From Clavibacter michiganensis subsp. tessellarius (GTDB taxonomy: Bacteria > Actinomycetota > Actinomycetes > Actinomycetales > Microbacteriaceae): 64,000 nt of DNA. Below, piece by piece: positions 34,833 through 42,517 of the stretch; position 1 is the stretch's first letter, and every line of letters starts with the position of its first letter. The translations under genes and the position numbers were made by a program. The stretch covers positions 3,162,001 through 3,226,000 of the forward strand of contig NZ_CP040788.1 in the NCBI RefSeq assembly GCF_021922985.1, given 5' to 3'. The notes beneath the pieces were generated by a model that had not been told where the DNA came from, did no database searches, and was given only the letters and a program-made list of their open reading frames with translations.

Positions 34833-36274
34833 CCGACACGACCCACGAGACCGCCCCGGGCGTCACCGCCGAGGAGCGCCGCCCGCCGCGGCTCGCCCAG
34901 GTGCCCGCGTTCCGCGACCTGATGGCGGGCGGCTGGATCGCCCCCGACCGCACGCCGTCGACCGTGCCCGGCGCCGTCGAGGCGTCCGCCGCGCACCGCG
35001 ACCGCCTCAGCGCGGCGATGCCCGGCGTGACGCTGGCCGTCGTCAGCGGCTACGCGCCCACGCGCAACGACGACTGCCGCTACGCCTTCCGCGCGGACAG
35101 CGACTTCGTGTGGCTCACGGGGGTGCAGGTCGAGGGCGCCGTGCTCGTGATGCACGCGGTGCCGGGCGGCCACGACGCCGTCCTGCACGTGCCCGCGCCC
35201 GCGCATCCGGGCGACCCGCGCTTCTTCTCCGACGCCGACCACGGCGAGCTCTGGGTGGGGCCCGCGCCCGCGCACGCCGACTGGCAGCGCGCGCTGGGCA
35301 TCCCGGTGCGCGACCCCGACCGCCTCGCGGGCGACCTCGCCGGCGTCCGCGACGTGCGCCGGGCCGGAGCCGTGACGGGCGTCCCGTCCGCGCTCGCCGA
35401 CGTGCCGCGGGACGGCGCGCTCGTGGCGGCGCTCGGCGAGCTGCGCGTGATCAAGGACGCGTGGGAGATCGAGGAGCTGCGCCGCGCGGTCGACGACACG
35501 GTCGAGGGCTTCGCCGAGGTCGTGCGGGCGATCCCGCGGGCGCAGGCGGCCGGCGGCGAGCGCTGGCTGCAGGGCACGTTCGACCGGCACGCGCGCACGG
35601 TCGGCAACGGCCCCGGGTACGCCACCATCGTGGGCGGCGGCGGCCACGCGACGATCCTGCACTGGGTGCGCTGCGACGGCCCGCTCCGCGACGGCGAGCT
35701 CGTGCTGCTCGACATGGGCGTGGAGGCCCGCAGCCTCTACACGGCCGACGTCACCCGCACGATCCCCGTCTCCGGGTCGTTCTCGCCCGAGCAGCGGCTC
35801 GTGCACGACGTCGTCGAGCGCGCCCACCGCGCCGGCCTCGACGCCGTCGCGCCCGGGCGCCCGCTCGTCGACTTCCACCACGCCTCGATGGAGGTGGTGG
35901 CCCAGGGCCTCCACGACCTCGGGCTGCTGCCGGTGTCGGTCGACGAGGCGCTCTCGCCCGCGGGACAGCACCACCGGCGCTGGCTCGTCTGCGGGATCGG
36001 GCACCACCTCGGCCTCGACGTGCACGACTGCTCCGGCGCCGGCACCGCCGGGTACGACCGCGCCGTGGAGCCGGGCATGGTGCTGACGGTGGAGCCGGGC
36101 CTCTACTTCCAGCCGGACGACGCGATGGTGCCGCCGGAGCTCCGGGGCATCGGCGTGCGGATCGAAGACGATATCGTGGTGACGCAGACGGGGTCCGACG
36201 TGCTGTCGGATGCGCTGCCGATCGACGCCCGGGGCCTGGAGTCCTGGATGCGGGAGCAGCGGTCCCCGTCCTGA
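34829..36274 (+). CDS. Xaa-Pro aminopeptidase (aminopeptidase P, M24B)
   Basis: The 481-residue metallopeptidase removes any residue preceding proline. The N-terminal creatinase-like domain (FRADSDFVWLTGV) is followed by the pita-bread catalytic domain. All five metal ligands are traceable: Asp in LLDMGVE, Asp in YTADVTRT, His in GIGHHLGLDVHD, Glu in LTVEPGLYF and Glu in RIEDDIVV. Together with prolyl aminopeptidase it can strip proline- or hydroxyproline-rich peptides stepwise. The start overlaps the preceding stop (ATGA). Confidence 0.93.
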   Translation: MTDTTHETAPGVTAEERRPPRLAQVPAFRDLMAGGWIAPDRTPSTVPGAVEASAAHRDRLSAAMPGVTLAVVSGYAPTRNDDCRYAFRADSDFVWLTGVQVEGAVLVMHAVPGGHDAVLHVPAPAHPGDPRFFSDADHGELWVGPAPAHADWQRALGIPVRDPDRLAGDLAGVRDVRRAGAVTGVPSALADVPRDGALVAALGELRVIKDAWEIEELRRAVDDTVEGFAEVVRAIPRAQAAGGERWLQGTFDRHARTVGNGPGYATIVGGGGHATILHWVRCDGPLRDGELVLLDMGVEARSLYTADVTRTIPVSGSFSPEQRLVHDVVERAHRAGLDAVAPGRPLVDFHHASMEVVAQGLHDLGLLPVSVDEALSPAGQHHRRWLVCGIGHHLGLDVHDCSGAGTAGYDRAVEPGMVLTVEPGLYFQPDDAMVPPELRGIGVRIEDDIVVTQTGSDVLSDALPIDARGLESWMREQRSPS

Positions 36275-36293
36275 CACCCCGAGGAGGACACGC

Positions 36294-37103
36294 GTGAGCC
36301 TCTCGGCCCTGCGTCCCGCACCCCCGCGCGCGAGCCTGCGCGAGCACGTCCACCAGGCCCTGTCGGCCGCCATCGTCTCCGGCGAGCTCGAGCCCGGCAC
36401 GCTCATCACGGTGCCGACGCTCGCGGTGCGCTTCGACGTCTCGGCGACGCCCGTGCGCGAGGCCGTGCTGGAGCTGGAGAAGCGCGGCTTCGTCGAGACC
36501 GTGCGCAACAAGGGCTTCCGGGTCACGGCCGTGAGCGACGAGGAGCTCGGGCACCTGGTGCAGGTGCGCCAGCTGCTCGAGGCGCCCGCCATGGAGCGGC
36601 TCGCGGGCCGCGTGCCGGACGACGCGCTGCCCGCGCTCGAGGGGCTCGCCGACCGCATCGAGCGGGGCGCGCGCGACGGCGACCTGCGCGCGTACCTCGA
36701 GGCCGACCAGGAGTTCCACCTCTCCCTCACGCGGATGCTCGGCAACCCCGTGCTCACCGACTCCATCGCCGACCTCCGGTCGCGCACGCGCCTCGTCGGG
36801 CTGGCGTCGATGAAGGAGAGCCGCCACCTCGACGACTCGGCCGCGGAGCACCACGAGCTGCTGCGCGCGCTCGTGCGCGGCGACGGCCGGGAGGCGCACG
36901 CGGTGATGGTGCGGCACATCCGGCACGCCACCGGCTGGTGGGCCGGGCACGGCGAGGAGGACGGGGACGCGCGGGGGGACGAAGCCGCCGCGGCTTCCGC
37001 CGCGGGATCCGCCGGTGCCTCCGCTGCTGCCTCCGCCGCGGCCGGAGCGCGGGGTGCGGAGGCGGCCGCCGAGCCCGTCGCCGAGCCGGCCGCGCGACGC
37101 TGA
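36294..37103 (+). CDS. GntR-family regulator, FCD subfamily, probable regulator of the extensin/hydroxyproline genes
   Basis: A 269-residue regulator with GntR winged helix (LREHVHQALSAAIVSGELEPG; VSATPVREAVLELEKRGFVET) and FCD ligand domain (DQEFHLSLTRMLGNPVL; EHHELLRALVRGDG, with His/Asp metal-ligand positions). GTG start behind GAGGAGG. The last 45 residues are an Ala/Glu-rich low-complexity tail. It closes the GH127-peptide operon and precedes the hydroxyproline operon. The identical 12-mers at both promoters (25877 and 37145) are its likely operators, with hydroxyproline or a pathway intermediate as the inducer; this is inferred. Confidence 0.88.
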   Translation: MSLSALRPAPPRASLREHVHQALSAAIVSGELEPGTLITVPTLAVRFDVSATPVREAVLELEKRGFVETVRNKGFRVTAVSDEELGHLVQVRQLLEAPAMERLAGRVPDDALPALEGLADRIERGARDGDLRAYLEADQEFHLSLTRMLGNPVLTDSIADLRSRTRLVGLASMKESRHLDDSAAEHHELLRALVRGDGREAHAVMVRHIRHATGWWAGHGEEDGDARGDEAAAASAAGSAGASAAASAAAGARGAEAAAEPVAEPAARR

Positions 37104-37144
37104 TCGCCCTCCCCGGGAGGCGGACTTCCCCTCTCGGCTGATGT

Positions 37145-37156
37145 GTGACATATTAC
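37145..37156. promoter_or_regulatory. GTGACATATTAC operator of the hydroxyproline operon
   Basis: Exact reverse complement of the 12-mer at 25877-25888. It lies 64-75 bp before the lhpB start, and TATTAC or CATATT within it may be the -10 box. The only AT-rich spot in the GntR-lhpB gap. Confidence 0.72.
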
Positions 37157-37219
37157 TGACACCGCCGCCCGCCCCGCCGCCCCACATCGGGCGCCCCGAC
37201 CCGTGAGAGCAGGGACCGC

Positions 37220-38476
37220 ATGACGCGACACGTGGTGGTCGTCGGGGGAGGCATCGTCGGCGCGGCCTGCGCCCGGTCGCTCGCGCGGGCCGGGATCCGC
37301 GTCACGGTCGTCGAGCGCGCCGCGGTCGCGTCCGGCACGAGCGCGCAGGGCGAGGGCAACATCCTCGTGTCCGACAAGGGCCCGGGCGCCGAGCTGGAGC
37401 TCGCGCAGCTTGCCGCCCGCCGCTGGCCCGAGGTGGCCGCCGAGCTCGCCGACGAGCTGGGCGACGCGCTGCCGTCGATCGAGTACGAGCCCAAGGGCGG
37501 GCTCGTCGTCACGACCACGGCCGAGGGCGCGGATCCGCTCCTCGCCTTCGCCGCCACCCAGCGCGCCGCAGGTGTCGAGGCGATCCCCGTCGACGTGCGC
37601 CGCGCGCTCGAGCTCGAGCCGTGGCTGAACCCGGGCATCACGGCGGCCGTGCACTATCCCGAGGACGCGCAGGTGCAGCCCGCCATCGCGACCGAGGCGC
37701 TCGCGGCCTCGGCCCGTCGCGCCGGCGCGGTCGTGCGGACGGGCGTCGAGGTGATCGGGCCGCTGCTCGACGCCGACGGCGCGCTCCGCGGCGTGCGGAC
37801 GACCGCGGGCGACATCGCGGCCGACGACGTGCTCGTGGCCGCCGGCCCCTGGTCGGGCGAGGTGGCGCGCGCCCTCGGCGTCGAGCTGCCCGTGCTCCCG
37901 CGCCGCGGCGTCGTGCTCGTGACGACGCGCATGCCGCACCGCATCCTCCACAAGGTCTACGACGGCGACTACGTGGGCGCGGTCGGATCCGGGGACGGCG
38001 CCCTGCAGACCTCGGGCGTCGTGGAGTCGACGCCGTCGGGGACCGTGCTCATCGGATCCAGCCGCGAGCGCGTGGGCTTCGACGCGTCGCTGCGCGTGGC
38101 CGTGCTCGAGGAGCTCGCCGCCAAGGCCGTGCGGCTCTTCCCCTTCCTCGCCGACGCGAACGCGATGCGCTCCTACGGCGGCTTCCGGCCGTACCTGCCC
38201 GACCACCTGCCGGTCGTGGGTCCGGATCCGCGGCTGCCGGGGCTCTGGCACGCGAGCGGGCACGAGGGCGCCGGCATCGGGCTGTCGGTCGCGACGGCCG
38301 ACCTGATCGCCGCGCTGATGACCGGGGCCGCGACGCCGCTCGACGTGACGCCGTTCTCGGTCGCGCGGGCGTCGCTCGGGCTGGACGTGCCGGGCGCCCG
38401 CGCGTCCGGGGCCGCGTCCGCCGCTGCCGCCGCCGCGTCCGCTGCCGCCTCCGCCTCGTCGGGGGTGCGCGCGTGA
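37220..38476 (+). CDS. lhpB: D-hydroxyproline dehydrogenase, FAD-containing beta subunit (DadA-like)
   Basis: The 418-residue DAO-family flavoprotein begins VVVVGGGIVGAACARSLARAG, an FAD-binding fold, and ends its catalytic domain with the FAD-contact sequence LWHASGHEGAGIGLS. Next to a small [2Fe-2S] protein and a BFD-containing FAD protein it matches the three-subunit LhpBFE-type enzyme, which oxidises cis-4-hydroxy-D-proline to 1-pyrroline-4-hydroxy-2-carboxylate. A 25-residue Ala/Ser-rich tail follows the fold. The GTGA overlap couples it to the next subunit. First gene of the operon behind the 37145 operator. Confidence 0.85.
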   Translation: MTRHVVVVGGGIVGAACARSLARAGIRVTVVERAAVASGTSAQGEGNILVSDKGPGAELELAQLAARRWPEVAAELADELGDALPSIEYEPKGGLVVTTTAEGADPLLAFAATQRAAGVEAIPVDVRRALELEPWLNPGITAAVHYPEDAQVQPAIATEALAASARRAGAVVRTGVEVIGPLLDADGALRGVRTTAGDIAADDVLVAAGPWSGEVARALGVELPVLPRRGVVLVTTRMPHRILHKVYDGDYVGAVGSGDGALQTSGVVESTPSGTVLIGSSRERVGFDASLRVAVLEELAAKAVRLFPFLADANAMRSYGGFRPYLPDHLPVVGPDPRLPGLWHASGHEGAGIGLSVATADLIAALMTGAATPLDVTPFSVARASLGLDVPGARASGAASAAAAAASAAASASSGVRA

Positions 38477-38889
38477 CGCCGCGGCGCGTGGATCCGTCGC
38501 GCGACCCGATCCGCCCCGCGGCCGCGGAGGCCGTGCGCTTCACCGTGGACGGGGACCCGGTCGAGGGCCTGCGCGGCCAGACCATCGCGGGCGCGCTGCT
38601 CGCGTCCGGCACGCTCGCCTGGCGCACGACCGCGAGCGCCGGCCGCCCGCGCGGCGTCTTCTGCGGGATCGGCGTGTGCTTCGACTGCACCGTGACCGTC
38701 AACGGGCTGCCCGACGTGCGCGCCTGCCAGCGACGCGCGGTCGACGGCGACGTGGTGGAGACGGGACCGGGGCCGACGGTGCCGGATGCCGGCGCGGCTT
38801 CCGCGTCTGCTGCCGCCTCGCCGGGCGCTGCCGCCGCTTCCGCTTCGCCGCCCGCCGCCGCGCCGGCCGCCGACGGGGACGCGTCGTGA
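38473..38889 (+). CDS. lhpF: D-hydroxyproline dehydrogenase, [2Fe-2S] gamma subunit
   Basis: A 138-residue small ferredoxin-like protein. It has a plant-type [2Fe-2S] site with Cys in FCGIGVCFDC and a fourth Cys in DVRACQRR, and EGLRGQTIAGALLASG typical of the N-terminal domain shared with sarcosine oxidase alpha and LhpF. It would pass electrons between the two flavoprotein subunits. The last 40 residues are Ala/Ser/Pro-rich low complexity. GTG start, coupled at both ends. Confidence 0.87.
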   Translation: MTPRRVDPSRDPIRPAAAEAVRFTVDGDPVEGLRGQTIAGALLASGTLAWRTTASAGRPRGVFCGIGVCFDCTVTVNGLPDVRACQRRAVDGDVVETGPGPTVPDAGAASASAAASPGAAAASASPPAAAPAADGDAS

Positions 38890-40553
38890 GCGCCGCGGAC
38901 GAGCGGCGGCACGTGGTCGTCGTCGGCGCCGGGCCCGCGGGGCTCGCCGCCGCGGTCGCCGCGCGCGGACGCGGCGCGCGGGTCACGCTGCTCGACGCGT
39001 CCGACGAGCTGGGCGGCCAGTACTGGCGGCACCTGCCGGACGCGCGGCCGGCGGCGCGGGAGCGGATCCTGCACCACGGCTGGGACGCCTTCACCGGCAT
39101 GCGGGCGCGGCTCGCGGCCGACGACGGCTGCGACATCGTGACGGGCGCGCAGGTGTGGGCGATCGAGCGGCCGGCGGCGCCCGGCGGCGATGCCGCGGCA
39201 GGGCAGGCCGACGCGACGGCACCCGGCGGCGATGCCGGGGCGGGCCAGGCGGACGCGGCACGGCCCGCCGCGGTCGTCCACGTCCTCGTCGGCGCGGTCG
39301 ACGGATCCGGCCGCGCGCCCCTGACCCTCCGCCCCGACGCCCTCGTGCTCGCGACCGGCGCGCACGACCGCACGCTGCCGTTCCCCGGCTGGGACCTGCC
39401 GGGCGTCTTCACCGCGGGCGCCGCGCAGGCCCTCGCCAAGGGCGAGCGCGTGCGCGTAGGCGACCGCGTGATCGTCGCGGGCGCCGGGCCCTTCCTCCTC
39501 CCCGTCGCGGTGTCGCTCGTGCAGGCCGGGGCGCGCGTCGTCGGGATCCACGAGGCCGCGCGCGTGCCGTCGCTCGCCCGCGGCTGGCTGCGGGACCCGC
39601 TCGGCCTCGCCCGCGCGCCGCACAAGGCCGCCGAGCTGGCCGGATACGTGTCCGTGCTGGCGCGCGAGCGGATCGGGTACTCCACCGGCAGCGCGGTCGT
39701 CGCCGCGCACGGGACCGACCGCGTCGAGGCCGTCACCGTGCAGCGCCTCGACGCGACGTGGGCGCCCATCCCCGGCACCGAGCGGCGGATCCAGGTGGAC
39801 GCCGTGTGCGTCGGCCACGGCTTCACGCCCCGGCTCGAGCTGCCCATCGCGGCGGGCTGCCGCATCGGGTCCGACCGCTTCGTCGAGGTCGACGCCGACC
39901 AGGGAGCAGGACCCGCGGGCGTCTTCGCCGCGGGCGAGATCACCGGCATCGGGGGAGTCGACCAGGCGCTCGCGGAGGGCGAGGTCGCGGGGCACTGCGC
40001 CGCGGGCGGATCCCCGTCCGACGCCGCCGTCGCGCCCGCCGTCCGCCGCCGGGCCGTCGCGCACGACGTGGCCGGCCGCATCGAGGCCGCGCACGGCATC
40101 CGCCCCGGCTGGACCGGCTGGCTCCGCGACGACACGCTCGCGTGCCGCTGCGAGGAGGTGCCCGTCGGCCGGATCCGCGCCACCGCCCGCGCCGCGCGCT
40201 CCACCGACCTGCGCTCCATGAAGCTCGCCACGCGCGCCGGCCTCGGCATCTGCCAGGGCCGCGTGTGCGGGCGCACCGTCGAGGAGCTGCTCGCGGGGGA
40301 GGCGCCGCCCGCCGGATGCGCGCCGGACGGAGCCGCGCCCGCCGGATCCGCGCCGGCCGGCCCCGGCTCCGACCGCCGCCCGATCGCCTCGCCCGTGCGC
40401 CTCGGCGAGCTCGCCGCCGCGTACGACCTCCGCGACGCCGGACCCCCGTCCCTCGCCGCCGCCGCGCCCGGCGTCGACGACGACCCGCGCGATCCCGCGC
40501 CCCCGACCACCCCCGCACCAGCTCGCACCACCGACCGGAAGGACCTGCCATGA
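38886..40553 (+). CDS. lhpE: D-hydroxyproline dehydrogenase, FAD/NAD-type alpha subunit with BFD domain
   Basis: A 555-residue pyridine-nucleotide-disulfide oxidoreductase. It has VVVVGAGPAGLAAAVAARG (residues 10-28), ATGAHDRTLPFPGWDLPGV, a second nucleotide site VIVAGAGPFLLPVA, and FAAGEITGIGGVDQALAEG. A BFD-like [2Fe-2S] region follows with CRCEEV and GICQGRVC. An insert near 100-125 contains two copies of an APGGDAxAGQADA unit, and the C-terminal 90 residues are Pro/Ala-rich. Companion of lhpB and lhpF; GTG start. The stop overlaps the next ATG. Confidence 0.85.
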   Translation: MSAADERRHVVVVGAGPAGLAAAVAARGRGARVTLLDASDELGGQYWRHLPDARPAARERILHHGWDAFTGMRARLAADDGCDIVTGAQVWAIERPAAPGGDAAAGQADATAPGGDAGAGQADAARPAAVVHVLVGAVDGSGRAPLTLRPDALVLATGAHDRTLPFPGWDLPGVFTAGAAQALAKGERVRVGDRVIVAGAGPFLLPVAVSLVQAGARVVGIHEAARVPSLARGWLRDPLGLARAPHKAAELAGYVSVLARERIGYSTGSAVVAAHGTDRVEAVTVQRLDATWAPIPGTERRIQVDAVCVGHGFTPRLELPIAAGCRIGSDRFVEVDADQGAGPAGVFAAGEITGIGGVDQALAEGEVAGHCAAGGSPSDAAVAPAVRRRAVAHDVAGRIEAAHGIRPGWTGWLRDDTLACRCEEVPVGRIRATARAARSTDLRSMKLATRAGLGICQGRVCGRTVEELLAGEAPPAGCAPDGAAPAGSAPAGPGSDRRPIASPVRLGELAAAYDLRDAGPPSLAAAAPGVDDDPRDPAPPTTPAPARTTDRKDLP

Positions 40554-41467
40554 CCGCACCCGCCCTGGACCTCGGAGGCGTCGTCGTCGCCACCACGCTG
40601 CCGTTCCGCGAGGACGCATCGGCGCCCGCCGGCCTCGCCGTCGACTACGACGCGTACGCCGCCCACTGCGACTGGCTCATCTCCAACGGCTGCCGCGGCG
40701 TCGGCCCGAACGGCTCCCTTGGCGAGTACTCCTCGCTCACGGACGAGGAGCGCCGGAAGGTCGTGCAGGTCGCGGTCGAGGCGGTCGGCGGGCGCGGCGT
40801 CGTCGTGGCGGGCGTGCACGGCGTCGGCTGGCACCAGGCCAGGAAGTGGGCCGAGATCGCGGCCGAGGACGGCGCCGACGGCGTGCTGCTCCTGCCGCCC
40901 ACCATCTACCGGGCGAGCGACGACGAGGTCGTCGAGCACTACGCGCGCGTCGACGAGGTCGGCCTGCCGATCATGGCCTACAACAACCCCTTCGACACCA
41001 AGGTCGACCTCACGCCGCAGCTCCTCCAGCGCCTCGACGCCCTCGAGAACGTCGTGGCGATCAAGGAGTTCTCGGGCGACATCCGCCGCGTGACGGAGAT
41101 CCAGGACCTCACGGGCCTGGACGTCATCGCGGGCGCCGACGACCTGCTGCTCGAGTCGCTCATCATGGGCGCCGTCGGCTGGTTCGCGGGCTACCCGAAC
41201 GCCTTCCCGCGCGAGGCCGTGGAGCTCTACGGCCTCGCGACCGCCGGTCGCATCGAGGAGGCGAAGGCGCTGTACCAGCACCTCGTGCCGGTGTTCCGCT
41301 GGGACTCGCGCACCGAGTTCGTGCAGGCCATCAAGCTCTCGATCGACGTGGCCGGCGAGAGCACGGGCGGCCCCACGCGTCCGCCGCGCGCGCCCCTGCC
41401 CGCCGCGGTCGCCGAGCAGGTCACGCGCGACACGCGCCGCGCGCTCGACCACCTCGCCGGGCGATGA
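40550..41467 (+). CDS. lhpC: 1-pyrroline-4-hydroxy-2-carboxylate deaminase (DapA family)
   Basis: The 305-residue class I aldolase-fold protein has the Schiff-base Lys in NVVAIKEFSGD (near residue 172), the Tyr of MAYNNPF and the GPNGSLGEYSSLT phosphate-site variant of the DapA GTTGE motif. DapA-family members next to hydroxyproline epimerase and D-hydroxyproline dehydrogenase deaminate and dehydrate the pyrroline to 2-oxoglutarate semialdehyde. Context makes this much more likely than dihydrodipicolinate synthesis. Coupled to lhpE by ATGA. Confidence 0.88.
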   Translation: MTAPALDLGGVVVATTLPFREDASAPAGLAVDYDAYAAHCDWLISNGCRGVGPNGSLGEYSSLTDEERRKVVQVAVEAVGGRGVVVAGVHGVGWHQARKWAEIAAEDGADGVLLLPPTIYRASDDEVVEHYARVDEVGLPIMAYNNPFDTKVDLTPQLLQRLDALENVVAIKEFSGDIRRVTEIQDLTGLDVIAGADDLLLESLIMGAVGWFAGYPNAFPREAVELYGLATAGRIEEAKALYQHLVPVFRWDSRTEFVQAIKLSIDVAGESTGGPTRPPRAPLPAAVAEQVTRDTRRALDHLAGR

Positions 41468-41489
41468 CGTTCCCTGCGAGGCTGGCAGG

Positions 41490-42491
41490 ATGAGGTCCTC
41501 CCGCGTCTTCCACGCCGTCGACTCGCACACCGAGGGCATGCCGACCCGCGTCGTCACGAGCGGGTTCGGCGTGATCCCCGGCTCCACCATGAACGAGCGG
41601 CGCCTGCACCTCATCGAGCACCTCGACCACCTGCGGCTGCTGCTCATGACCGAGCCGCGCGGCCACGCGGCGATGAGCGGCGCGATCCTGCAGCCGCCCA
41701 CGCGCGACGACTGCGACTGGGGCGTCCTCTACATCGAGGTCTCCGGCTGCCTGCCGATGTGCGGCCACGGCACCATCGGCGTCGCGACCGTGCTGGTGGA
41801 GACCGGGCTCGTGGAGGTGCAGGAGCCGGTCACCACCATCCGGCTCGACACCCCCGCGGGCCTCGTCATCGCGCGCGTCGACGTGGTGGACGGCCGGGCC
41901 GCGTCGGTCACGATCGAGAACGTGCCCTCCTACGTGGAGCGGCTCGACGCGACGATCGAGGTGCCGGGCCTCGGCACCGTGCCGTACAGCCTCGCGTTCG
42001 GCGGCAACTTCTACGCGGTCGTCGAGCTCGAGCGCCTGGGGCTGCCGTTCGACCGGGAGCGCCAGCAGGAGATCCTCCAGGCGGGGCTCGCCATCATGGG
42101 CGCGATCAACGCGCAGGACGCGCCCTCGCACCCGGAGATCTCGGGCGTCGACCACTGCCACCACGTGGAGTTCCTCGCGCCCGGATCCGACGCGCGGCTC
42201 TCGCGGCACGCCATGGCCATCCATCCGGGCTGGTTCGACCGGTCGCCGTGCGGCACGGGGACGTCCGCGCGCATGGCCGAGCTGTGGGCCCGCGGCGAGC
42301 TCGCGGTGGGCGACGAGTTCGTCAACGAGTCGTTCATCGGCAGCCGCTTCGCCGGGCGGATCCTGCGGGAGACGACCGTCGCCGGCCGGCCCGCCATCGT
42401 CCCCGCCATCACGGGCCGGGCCTGGATCACCGGCATGGGCCAGTACCTGCTCGACCCCACCGACCCGTTCCCGAGCGGCTTCCGGTTCTGA
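41490..42491 (+). CDS. lhpA: 4-hydroxyproline 2-epimerase (proline racemase family)
   Basis: The 333-residue enzyme interconverts trans-4-hydroxy-L-proline and cis-4-hydroxy-D-proline. Both catalytic thiols are present: Cys91 in MCGHGTIG and Cys254 in SPCGTGTSA. The Cys/Cys pair marks racemase/epimerase activity, whereas Ser or Thr at the first site would indicate 3-hydroxyproline dehydratase. The opening HAVDSHTEGMPTRVV is typical of the family. Neighbouring catabolic genes choose hydroxyproline over proline as substrate. It starts 23 bp after lhpC. Confidence 0.9.
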   Translation: MRSSRVFHAVDSHTEGMPTRVVTSGFGVIPGSTMNERRLHLIEHLDHLRLLLMTEPRGHAAMSGAILQPPTRDDCDWGVLYIEVSGCLPMCGHGTIGVATVLVETGLVEVQEPVTTIRLDTPAGLVIARVDVVDGRAASVTIENVPSYVERLDATIEVPGLGTVPYSLAFGGNFYAVVELERLGLPFDRERQQEILQAGLAIMGAINAQDAPSHPEISGVDHCHHVEFLAPGSDARLSRHAMAIHPGWFDRSPCGTGTSARMAELWARGELAVGDEFVNESFIGSRFAGRILRETTVAGRPAIVPAITGRAWITGMGQYLLDPTDPFPSGFRF

Positions 42492-42517
42492 ACCGGCGCG
42501 CACATCCGAGGAGAGAC

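Noticed and set aside
40550..41467. Dihydrodipicolinate synthase (lysine pathway)
   Set aside because: Gene is coupled to D-hydroxyproline dehydrogenase and adjacent to the epimerase, the standard setting of the pyrroline deaminase.
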